64,000 bases of DNA, taken from contig CALKHN010000002.1 of assembly GCA_937991535.1 (NCBI GenBank), forward strand, positions 62,001 through 126,000, given 5' to 3'. Shown in pieces: positions 44,401 through 51,636 of this stretch (position 1 is the stretch's first letter; every line of letters begins with the position of its first letter). The position numbers and the translations under genes are program-made. Origin of the DNA: an uncultured Sphingobacteriales bacterium (lineage in GTDB: Bacteria; Bacteroidota; Bacteroidia; Chitinophagales; Chitinophagaceae). Below the pieces are notes generated by a model. That model was not told the origin of the DNA. It ran no database searches and saw only the letters and a program-made list of their open reading frames with translations.

Positions 44401-45806
44401 TTCGTTTGCGACCCGTATTGATGACAGCAACTGTTGCTTCATTAGGGTTTATTCCAATGGCATTATCCACTGGTGCAGGGGCAGAAGTACAAAAACCATT
44501 AGCTACTGTTGTAATTGGTGGATTGATTACCGCTACATTTCTTACACTGGTAGTGCTGCCACTACTCTATATCATTTTTTCAACAAAAAGAAAATGGAAA
44601 ATGAAAATAGCTTTCCCTGCTATTGCAATAATTACATTGTTAACCATTTCTGGCACTGTACAGGCCCAACAGCCAAAAAGAATTGATATTAATGAAGCCA
44701 TCACTTCCGCAAAAAACAATTTGCAATATCAGGTAAACAATCAGCAAGTCATTAAAGGGGGGCTTCAGGTAAATACCGCAACCGCATTGCCTAAAACCGG
44801 TGTATTTGCTGAAAATGAAGACATGCGGCAAAGTGATAACAAAGGCGTCTTAAAAATTGGCCTGTCACAAAGTATTGCATGGCCGGGTTTGTACAAGTCA
44901 CAAAAGAACCTGTACACACAACAATTGAAATATTACCAGACTGGTACTGCCGCTATTGACGCGGACATTAAAAGAGATGTACGAACAGTATATTACCAGC
45001 TTTGGTATTTACAGGATAAACAACAATTGTTTCATCGCTTAGACAGTATTTATAAATCCTTGAATGAAGCGGCAATATTAAAAGTGCAAACAGGCGATAG
45101 CCCCGGGTTGGACAGCATTGCAGCAAGTGTACGGATGAAAGAATTGCAGGCGCTGTTACAACAAATAAGTAATGATATACAAATTCAGCAACAGTCGTTG
45201 ATGCAATTGCTTAACACAAATGAACAGCTATTGCCTGTGCAGAAGCCGTTGGAAAAACTAACAATGCATGGCGCCGCCAATGATAGTATGCATCCTGCGC
45301 TGGCTTTGCAAACACAAAATATAAATATTGCCAATGCCGGGATTACTGTAATAAAAAATGAAAATAGGCCTGAGTTCTCAGGGCGTTTCTTCAGTCAGCG
45401 GTTGTATGGAGCTAAAGATCCATTTACCGGCTTTTCGGTAACAGCGGCATTTCCGTTGCTGGGGGGAGACGCTTATCGCAATAAAGTAAAGGTTGCACGG
45501 GCAAATATGGCGGTGCAACAAAAGCAATTTGAATATGGCAAACAGGTGTTCACCACTCAGCAGGCGCAGGTACAAAATGAAGTGGAAAAGAATAACAGCC
45601 TTTTATTTTTTTATGAAACAACAGGATTGAAGCAAGCTGAGGAAATCATAAAAGCCGCATCGCTGGCATACCGGTCAGGAGAAATAAGTTTTGCGGAATT
45701 GTCTCAATTCTTAACCCAGTCAATAGATATTCAAAAGAATTATTTGGAAGTGTTGAATGCCTACAACCATTCAGTTATTCAATACAATTACTACATCAAT
45801 CAATAA
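41493..45806 (+). CDS. czcA: CzcA-type RND heavy-metal efflux pump fused to a TolC-like domain (copy 2)
   Basis: A 1437-residue fusion built like copy 1: start MLNKIIRFSIKNKL, LPLDAVPDITNNQVQ, DFGLIVDGAVIIVEA in TM4, and a TolC-like C-terminus from Met1037. That Met begins a typical signal peptide (MKIAFPAIAIITLLTISG, then TVQAQ), so the C-terminal domain looks like a once-separate exported protein joined in frame. It is clearly related to copies 1 and 3 over its full length, with many differences. Its adaptor gene starts 15 bp downstream. Confidence 0.93.
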   Translation: MLNKIIRFSIKNKLIIGLMTLALIIWGVWSASKLPLDAVPDITNNQVQIITLTPTLAAQETEQLVTYPIEQSLANLPDLEEMRSISRFGLSVITVVFHDDINIYFARQLINEKLKEAEEKIPKGIGTPELAPVSTGLGEIYQYVIHPKKGSEDKYSAMDLRTMQDWIVARQLYGTAGVAEVNSFGGLLKQYEVAVNPNRLKAMNTTIAEIFSALEKNNENTGGAYIDKKPNAYFIRGIGLIGSMDDIKNIVVKKVNNIPVLVKDVAEVQLGNAVRYGSVTYNGEKEVVGGIVMMLKGANSAAVVERVKAKMEIIKKAMPDDVEIEAYVDRTSLVNRAVNTVKTNLIEGALIVLLVLVLFLGNLRAGLIVASAIPLSMLFALGMMNIFGVSANLMSLGAIDFGLIVDGAVIIVEATLHFLVAKKITGKLSQQQMDEAVEGSAKKMMSSAAFGQIIILIVYLPILSLQGIEGKMFRPMAQTVSFAILGALILSLTYIPMASALFLSKNISYKKTIADKLMQFFQRLYAPLIRWSIKMKYAVVSGAVVLLAIALVIFGRMGGEFIPQLQEGDYAFHCILPQGTSLTQSVETSMQASRIIKSFPEVEMVVGKTGSAEVPTDPMPPEATDLIITLKPKSEWTTTKDYNELAAMMIEKLEIIPGVFFEASQPIQMRFNELMTGVRQDVAIKIFGENIDTLAALAPQVAKIVQSVKGATEPQVERTTGLPQITIQYDRAKIAGYGLNIEDINHTISTAFAGEAAGVVFENERKFDLVVRLDSASRTSIDDVSNLYVATPDGSQIPLSQVATVSFKEGPAQISREDGKRRIVVGFNVKDRDVASVVTEIQEKLNAAKILPTAYYYTYGGTFENLQEASARLQIAVPVALALIFLLLYFAFGSMKEALLIFTAIPMSAIGGVFALLLRGMPFSISAGVGFIALFGVAVLNGIVLISTFNQLKKDGIKDIIQRVLEGTKIRLRPVLMTATVASLGFIPMALSTGAGAEVQKPLATVVIGGLITATFLTLVVLPLLYIIFSTKRKWKMKIAFPAIAIITLLTISGTVQAQQPKRIDINEAITSAKNNLQYQVNNQQVIKGGLQVNTATALPKTGVFAENEDMRQSDNKGVLKIGLSQSIAWPGLYKSQKNLYTQQLKYYQTGTAAIDADIKRDVRTVYYQLWYLQDKQQLFHRLDSIYKSLNEAAILKVQTGDSPGLDSIAASVRMKELQALLQQISNDIQIQQQSLMQLLNTNEQLLPVQKPLEKLTMHGAANDSMHPALALQTQNINIANAGITVIKNENRPEFSGRFFSQRLYGAKDPFTGFSVTAAFPLLGGDAYRNKVKVARANMAVQQKQFEYGKQVFTTQQAQVQNEVEKNNSLLFFYETTGLKQAEEIIKAASLAYRSGEISFAELSQFLTQSIDIQKNYLEVLNAYNHSVIQYNYYINQ

Positions 45807-45821
45807 AAAAAGTATTTAAAG

Positions 45822-47141
45822 ATGAAAAAGTATTTAATTATAGTTATAACAGCTTTTGCGGTTGCTCAGATCTTTATTTCTTGCAGTGGCAAAGGCAATG
45901 CAGAAGCTGCAAGCGCCGAAGAACTCAAAAAAACAGGGGAAGGAGAGCATGAAGATGAACATGAAAACGCCAACACCACCACACTTAGCGATGCACAGTT
46001 GAAAAGCATTGGTATTGAATTGGGTGGTATTGAACAAAAACAACTAACCGCTTCGCTAAAAGCAAATGGAGTGCTTAAAGTGCCTAATCAAAACAAAGCC
46101 AGTGTAAACTCTGTTTATAAGGGTGTCATAAGATCATTGCTGGTGCAGCCCGGCAGCAGGGTCTCCAAAGGCCAGGTGATTGCCACCGTTACCAACCCGG
46201 AATTTGTACAAGTACAGAGCGATTACCTGAATGTGAGTGCAAAGATTGGTTTGGCAGAACTGGAAGTAAAGCGGCAGAAAGAATTGAATGCGGGCAATGC
46301 CGGAGCGTTAAAAAATCTGCAGGCTGCTGAAACGGAACTGGGCACATTGCGGACGGCAAAATCAACTTACGGACAGCAAATCCTTCTAATGGGTATCAAT
46401 CCTGCTAATCTTTCAAATGGTAAATTGATTTCCGTGCTGTCCATCAAAAGTCCCATAAGCGGTGAGGTAAGCGATGTAAAAGTGGAAATGGGCAGCTACG
46501 TAGATTTTAGTACAGCCGTTGCCAAAATAGTGGACAACAGCCGGTTGCATTTGGATTTGTTTGTGTATGAAAAGGATATACCCAAGCTAAAAAATAATCA
46601 ACTTATCCATTTTACGCTTACCAATAATCCGGGCAAAGAATACGATGCACAAATATATTCGTTGGGCTCATCTTTTGAAGGAGAAAGCAAAGCCGTAACC
46701 GTACATGCAAAAGTGCAGGGCGATAAAACGGGACTCATTGACGGCATGACTATTACCGCTGCCATAAGTTTGAACCGGGAAAGCAAACCAGCCGTGCCAA
46801 CAGATGCCATTGTAACCGTTGCGGGACAGGATTATATTTTTATGGTAACGGATGAACATGCCGAACCTGCCTTGCCGGCAGGCGGGGAAGAACATCATGA
46901 AGAAGGAAATCATAAAGAAGAAAAAGCCCGTCCGAACGCCAGCCCGAAAGAATCATTCTGGCGGGGTTCATCCGGGCGGGGGCTGACCTTTGAAAAAATA
47001 CCCGTAGTTAAAGGCACAACAGATGTGGGTTATACGGAAATCACTTTGCTGAAAGCAATTCCGAAAGACGCTAAGATTGTAGTGAAAGGGGCGTTTTTTG
47101 TGCTGGCGAAGATGACGAATTCAGGAGAGCACGAACATTAA
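45822..47141 (+). CDS. czcB: RND periplasmic adaptor lipoprotein with His-rich segments (CzcB type), copy 2
   Basis: A 439-residue membrane-fusion protein, lipobox at Cys21 (IFISC). It differs from copies 1 and 3 by an N-terminal His/Glu segment (GEHEDEHEN) and an insert near residues 345-380 (EEHHEEGNHKEEKARPN), both likely to bind metal, as in classical CzcB. The insert is encoded by GC-rich DNA with two hairpins, unlike the rest of the gene. The lipoyl, hairpin and barrel domains are otherwise standard (QVIATVTNPEFVQVQSDYL; IKSPISGEVSDV). Zn/Co/Cd transport is the most likely role. Confidence 0.92.
   Translation: MKKYLIIVITAFAVAQIFISCSGKGNAEAASAEELKKTGEGEHEDEHENANTTTLSDAQLKSIGIELGGIEQKQLTASLKANGVLKVPNQNKASVNSVYKGVIRSLLVQPGSRVSKGQVIATVTNPEFVQVQSDYLNVSAKIGLAELEVKRQKELNAGNAGALKNLQAAETELGTLRTAKSTYGQQILLMGINPANLSNGKLISVLSIKSPISGEVSDVKVEMGSYVDFSTAVAKIVDNSRLHLDLFVYEKDIPKLKNNQLIHFTLTNNPGKEYDAQIYSLGSSFEGESKAVTVHAKVQGDKTGLIDGMTITAAISLNRESKPAVPTDAIVTVAGQDYIFMVTDEHAEPALPAGGEEHHEEGNHKEEKARPNASPKESFWRGSSGRGLTFEKIPVVKGTTDVGYTEITLLKAIPKDAKIVVKGAFFVLAKMTNSGEHEH
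46866..46980. repeat. GC-rich hairpins inside the second adaptor gene
   Basis: CCTGCC-TTGCC-GGCAGG (46866-46882) is a perfect 6-bp hairpin. A longer imperfect palindrome (46927-46980) has CGCCAG pairing with CTGGCG and CCCG(T/C)CCG flanks. The stretch encodes the His-rich insert and is visibly richer in GC than the gene around it. This fits a small palindromic element that inserted in frame. Confidence 0.5.
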
Positions 47142-47159
47142 TCAATCAAAATTACCACA

Positions 47160-47774
47160 ATGACTTCACTTCTTATCGGAAGCCTGCTTATTAGTTTGTT
47201 ACATGCAGTGATACCCAATCACTGGTTGCCTGTACTGGCTATAGGTAAAAAGGAAGGCTGGAGCCTTGCTGAAACGACCCGTATTACATTTATTGCAGGT
47301 ATGGCTCATGTTATCAGCACGGTGGTTATTGGACTACTGCTGGCTTTGATTGGCAGTGAGCTTACAGAACATATTGAAGATTTTACCAAAATAATTGGCC
47401 CATCAATCTTAATACTCATTGGCTTGTATTTTGTCCGGCAGCATTATACCCATCATCATTTTCACCTGGAGAAAAAGCAAATTGAAAAAAAGAGCAAGGG
47501 TGCTATTATCGTGGCATTAGTAATTGCCATGTTTCTCTCTCCCTGTATGGAAATTGAAGCCTATTTCCTGCTGGCAGGTAGCAAGGGCTGGTACTTTCTT
47601 GCGATGATTGCTGCCTTGTATGCCATCATTACTATAGCAGGTATGCTGGTCTGGATAAGGATAGCTTACAAAGGGCTATTGAAACTAAACTGGCATAAAT
47701 GGGAACATAATGCCGGCATTATTACAGGTCTGGTTTTAATTATTACAGGTATTATTTCATTCTTTATTAATTAA
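47160..47774 (+). CDS. NicO/UreH-like membrane protein, probable metal-ion transporter
   Basis: A 204-residue polytopic protein with about six spans. Metal-ligand candidates are HAVIPNHWLP in the first span, GMAHVIST in the second, and a His cluster HYTHHHFH in the loop before the fourth. This pattern is like NicO/RcnA- and HupE/UreH-type nickel-cobalt transporters (HAxxxxH in the first span), though the exact family motif HX4DH is not present. The position between the second adaptor and the CPC-type ATPase supports a role in divalent-metal export or uptake. Confidence 0.6.
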   Translation: MTSLLIGSLLISLLHAVIPNHWLPVLAIGKKEGWSLAETTRITFIAGMAHVISTVVIGLLLALIGSELTEHIEDFTKIIGPSILILIGLYFVRQHYTHHHFHLEKKQIEKKSKGAIIVALVIAMFLSPCMEIEAYFLLAGSKGWYFLAMIAALYAIITIAGMLVWIRIAYKGLLKLNWHKWEHNAGIITGLVLIITGIISFFIN

Positions 47775-47780
47775 TAAGTT

Positions 47781-49766
47781 ATGGAACACATACACAATGA
47801 GCATCGGAAAGCAGCAATAGCTCAGACTGCTGCAAATAAAACTACAGGAATAAGAAAAGAACCCCACCCTGAAGATGACAGTCACGATCACGCCGGAGAA
47901 GAAAAAAAGAAATCAGGCTGGAAGGCACATTGGGATTTGCTATTGGCATTACTCATTCTCACAGTGCTGCTCGTTTTGGAATATGGATTCAGGATTGAAT
48001 TACCTAAAATCTCATCATTGGTAATTAACCTTATTGCTTATTTGTTGGCAGGCAGGAAAGTATTAGAGCTTGCATTCAGAAAATCAAAACGTGGCGATAT
48101 TTTTAATGAATTCGTGTTGATGAGTGTCGCCACCATCGGTGCATTTGTGATTGGAGAATATGAAGAAGGTGTGGCAGTAATGGTATTTTATCAAATCGGG
48201 GAATGGTTCCAGGATGCAGCCGTTAATAATGCAAAAGGAAGTATCAAAGCCCTGTTCGACGTGAGGCCCGATGAAGTAACGGTGATACGAAATAATGCAC
48301 CTCTTGTTGCTGACCCTTCAATTATAGAGTTAGGGGAAACCATTCAAATAAAGCCAGGAGAAAAAGTTGCTTTAGACGGAGAACTGCTTTCAGAGAATGC
48401 TTCTTTCAATACCGCCGCCTTAACAGGCGAAAGCAAACCCGATACAAAGTATAAAGGAGAAACCATTTTAGCCGGGATGATAAATCTCAACACCGTTGCA
48501 GAGGTAAAAGTAAACGCACTGTTTAAAGACAGTAAGCTGAGTAAGATATTAGAAATGGTGCAGGATGCTACTGCAAGGAAATCGCAAACACAATTATTCA
48601 TTTCAAAATTTGCAAAGGTTTATACCCCAATTGTGTTTTTCTTAGCCGTCGCAGTATGTTTCGTTCCTTACGTCTTTGTTGATGATTATAATTTTCAAAC
48701 ATGGTTTTACAGGGCATTAGTTTTTCTTGTAATCAGTTGCCCCTGTGCATTGGTAGTATCTATTCCTTTGGGATATTTTGGAGGCATTGGCCTGGCGTCC
48801 CGAAATGGTATTTTGTTCAAAGGTGGAAACTTCCTGGATGTAATGACAAAAGTAAATACGGTTGTAATGGACAAAACCGGAACGCTAACGAAGGGAGTTT
48901 TTAAAGTGCAGCAAGTGGTTCCGTTTAATATAGATGAGAAAGAATTAGTGAAACTAACAGCCGCATTGGAAAAGAACTCCATCCACCCCATTGCAAAGGC
49001 AGTAGCCGAATACGCCGGTGATATTGTGAATGGTATTAAAGTGGAAGGAGTGGAAGAAATCTCAGGTCGTGGTTTAAAAGGGAACGTTGATGGAAAAGAG
49101 ATGCTCGCCGGAAATGTTAAACTGTTGAAGAAATTTAATATATCTTATCCATCTGAGATAGAAAAGATAGTTAACACTATTGTTGTAACGGCCATCAACA
49201 ATCATTACGCTGGTTACATTACTATTGCCGATGAAATAAAAAACGATGCAGTACAGGCAGTAAAGGACATGCACAGTCTTAATATTAAAACAGTGATGCT
49301 TTCCGGTGATAAGCAATCTGTAGTTGATGAAGTGGCAAAAAAGATTGGTATTGATGAAGCTTATGGTGATTTACTACCGGAAGGTAAAGTTGAGAAAGTG
49401 CAGAAACTGAAGGATGAAGGAAGGCATATCGCTTTTGTTGGTGATGGTGTTAATGATGCGCCAGTAGTTGCATTGGCAGATGCCGGTATAGCAATGGGTG
49501 GTTTAGGTAGTGATGCTACTATTGAAACAGCGGATGTGGTAGTTCAAAACGATCAGCCGCATAAGATAGTATCTGCGATCAAAATAGGCAAGATCACCCG
49601 GAGTATCGTTTGGCAGAATATTATTATGGCAATGACTGTGAAAGTGTTTGTATTGATTTTAGGTGCTGGTGGGGTAGCTACATTATGGGAAGCAGTGATT
49701 GCAGATGTGGGGGTTGCGCTGCTGGCAATATTGAATGCTGTGAGGATACAACGGATGAAAGTTTGA
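47781..49766 (+). CDS. P1B-type heavy-metal ATPase, Zn/Cd/Pb type
   Basis: A 661-residue P-type ATPase. The first 50 residues are His-rich (HIHNEHRK, HPEDDSHDHAGEE) and take the place of an HMA domain. Eight spans, TGES, Cys320-Pro321-Cys322, DKTGTLT (Asp364), IHPIAKA and GDGVNDAPVV are all present. The C-terminal helix keeps ADVGVALLAILNAVR. This is the ZntA/CadA pattern. It starts 6 bp after the NicO-like gene and completes the second operon; it probably moves Zn, Cd or Pb into the periplasm for onward export by the RND pump. Confidence 0.93.
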   Translation: MEHIHNEHRKAAIAQTAANKTTGIRKEPHPEDDSHDHAGEEKKKSGWKAHWDLLLALLILTVLLVLEYGFRIELPKISSLVINLIAYLLAGRKVLELAFRKSKRGDIFNEFVLMSVATIGAFVIGEYEEGVAVMVFYQIGEWFQDAAVNNAKGSIKALFDVRPDEVTVIRNNAPLVADPSIIELGETIQIKPGEKVALDGELLSENASFNTAALTGESKPDTKYKGETILAGMINLNTVAEVKVNALFKDSKLSKILEMVQDATARKSQTQLFISKFAKVYTPIVFFLAVAVCFVPYVFVDDYNFQTWFYRALVFLVISCPCALVVSIPLGYFGGIGLASRNGILFKGGNFLDVMTKVNTVVMDKTGTLTKGVFKVQQVVPFNIDEKELVKLTAALEKNSIHPIAKAVAEYAGDIVNGIKVEGVEEISGRGLKGNVDGKEMLAGNVKLLKKFNISYPSEIEKIVNTIVVTAINNHYAGYITIADEIKNDAVQAVKDMHSLNIKTVMLSGDKQSVVDEVAKKIGIDEAYGDLLPEGKVEKVQKLKDEGRHIAFVGDGVNDAPVVALADAGIAMGGLGSDATIETADVVVQNDQPHKIVSAIKIGKITRSIVWQNIIMAMTVKVFVLILGAGGVATLWEAVIADVGVALLAILNAVRIQRMKV

Positions 49767-49988
49767 TGCCAGCTTCATCCTTTCATTTCATGACATCGTT
49801 GTTGTGTATCACTTGTATGTTCAGTATAATGAAAAAAAATTGGTCTTGGGGACTATCAGATATCAGAACCCCTGAACTGCTGGCAGATATTTATACATAG
49901 TAACCGGATATATTACCTGAGTTTGAAATACTTGTTTTACAGTAGCTACCGTTAAAATGGTGTGCTATAACATTCATAAATTTTCTTT

Positions 49989-49996
49989 TATCTTTG
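49989..49996 (+). promoter_or_regulatory. -7 promoter element of the third RND operon
   Basis: TATCTTTG matches TAnnTTTG exactly and ends 5 bp before the ATG at 50002. No clear -33 box is seen. As for higBA, the transcript would have almost no leader. Confidence 0.38.
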
Positions 49997-50001
49997 TCCC
50001 A

Positions 50002-50319
50002 ATGGTCAAGTGCCTTTCAAAAATATTATTAATAACAATAAGCATATCCTTTTTCATTTCAGCAACGGAAATGAATTTTGGAGAATGCCGCAATACCTTT
50101 TTTGATGAATACGATACTTATGTAAAAGCAGAAAAAGTATCTATCATTCAGTCAACCGTTTCACCCGAAGCTCAGAATAATCACACCTTAACAATACTCT
50201 TTCTTACTTATCACTTACTGGATAATTTTTTTATAGCATCTTTCAGGAATGAGTACTCTTCTTACTTAAATTACAATCCCCCAAAACTTTTTCTCCTCAA
50301 TTCTGTGTGGCGAGTATGA
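50002..50319 (+). CDS. Small exported protein at the head of the third RND operon
   Basis: A 105-residue protein with a signal-peptide-like start (MVKCLSKILLITISISFFIS) and a mature part without recognised motifs, ending YNPPKLFLLNSVWRV. A frame 15 codons longer exists upstream, but the shorter start gives the better signal and lies just after a promoter motif. Its position, size and Pro-Pro tail are like those of the products at 30665 and 40914, but it lacks their His or Cys clusters. Function unknown. Confidence 0.6.
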   Translation: MVKCLSKILLITISISFFISATEMNFGECRNTFFDEYDTYVKAEKVSIIQSTVSPEAQNNHTLTILFLTYHLLDNFFIASFRNEYSSYLNYNPPKLFLLNSVWRV

Positions 50320-50420
50320 TTTTTTGCTTTTAATTTTTATAAACCATTCGTGGTGCTAAATCGGCTATGTAGATAATACACTTTTATCTACTGTTTTAAT
50401 TATTAAAAAGCAAATAAATA

Positions 50421-51626
50421 ATGAAGCAGTTTATATTTCACCTCGCATTTTATTTCATAACAGTTTCAGTTCTTGCCCAGGATACTATACCACGTCCAAG
50501 CATTTATGATGAAGGATATTTTTTTGTTGGTTCTGATGACGTTTTAAAATTTAAAGGTTATGCTCAATTCGATGCTTATTTTCCAATAGGGAAAAGCCCA
50601 GGTATTTCAGAATTTCTTATTCGCAGGGCCCGTTTTGTTGCTACCGGTTTTTTTCAAAAAAAATTCAGATATATGCTTTATGCCAGGTTCGACAAAGGTA
50701 AGCCGGAACTTTACGAAGCATTTTTAGAAGCCAGGCATATTCCATTTGCTAAAATACGAGCGGGGCAGTTTAAAGTTCCATTTAGCTTATCCAATTTGCA
50801 ATCATCTTCCCAAAGTGATTTTATCGGCAGACCTTTTTTTATTGAGAATTTTTCTCCATCACAAGATATAGGGATTATGATGTTTGGTGAGGATGGTAAA
50901 CATTACATGGAATATGCTGTGGGACTATTCAACGGCAGGGTGCTTAATAAAAAGGAAAACAATAATGGCAAACAGATAATAGGAAGGCTGGTGATTGCTC
51001 CTTTCAAGACGTCTAAAAATATTGTATTGAGCAATTTTTACTTAGGCAGTTCTATCTCTAATGGTTTACAGAATAATGATTATGGCTTTTTAAGTTATAA
51101 TACAAATAACGATGTTCCGGTGATTTCTTTTAAGGATAGCGTAAATCAAAGCGGAAGAATTATTGCCTATAATTATGACCTGGAATGGTATATTAAAAAT
51201 TTTTCGGCAAAGGCTGAATATTTACATCATAAGGCTGCTAATCTCAAAAGAAACACTTCTAATTACAATCTTATTTCTAAGGGATATTATATTTCTGCAT
51301 CCTACCTCTTAACTGGTGAGAATAAAAAAAGAAATGAAGTAATCAAGCCAAAAAAAGAGTTTGATCCTAAAAAAGGATATTGGGGAGCTTTTGAAGTTGC
51401 GGCAAGGTATGAAAAAACAAATATTTCAAACTCAATCGTTAACAGCCTTGCCAAGGGAACAGATGAATTGACTGCAATTACATTAGGGACTAATTGGTAT
51501 CTCAATGATGATGTGCGAGCTATTTTGAATTATACTTTTTATCAATTCAAGCAACCGATAGTAGTAAATAATCTTTTCTTTTCAAAAAGTAATATTCTAC
51601 TATTAAGAATACAATATCAATTTTAA
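50421..51626 (+). CDS. Phosphate-selective porin O/P-like outer-membrane porin
   Basis: A 401-residue outer-membrane protein: a signal peptide ending near VLAQ, a porin-like start (LKFKGYAQFDAYFP, FLIRRARFVATGFFQKKF) and the family motif IRAGQFKVPFSLSN. The C-terminus is LLLRIQYQF, with the terminal Phe needed for barrel insertion. Porin O/P-type proteins often accompany efflux or anion uptake genes in Bacteroidota. It precedes the third CzcA gene by 10 bp. Confidence 0.87.
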   Translation: MKQFIFHLAFYFITVSVLAQDTIPRPSIYDEGYFFVGSDDVLKFKGYAQFDAYFPIGKSPGISEFLIRRARFVATGFFQKKFRYMLYARFDKGKPELYEAFLEARHIPFAKIRAGQFKVPFSLSNLQSSSQSDFIGRPFFIENFSPSQDIGIMMFGEDGKHYMEYAVGLFNGRVLNKKENNNGKQIIGRLVIAPFKTSKNIVLSNFYLGSSISNGLQNNDYGFLSYNTNNDVPVISFKDSVNQSGRIIAYNYDLEWYIKNFSAKAEYLHHKAANLKRNTSNYNLISKGYYISASYLLTGENKKRNEVIKPKKEFDPKKGYWGAFEVAARYEKTNISNSIVNSLAKGTDELTAITLGTNWYLNDDVRAILNYTFYQFKQPIVVNNLFFSKSNILLLRIQYQF

Positions 51627-51636
51627 ATACTCTCTT

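Noticed and set aside
49610..49900. A 96-codon plus-strand frame over the end of the second ATPase gene
   Set aside because: It overlaps the conserved last helices of the ATPase in another frame and shows no family pattern; the rest of the gap up to 50001 also seems empty.
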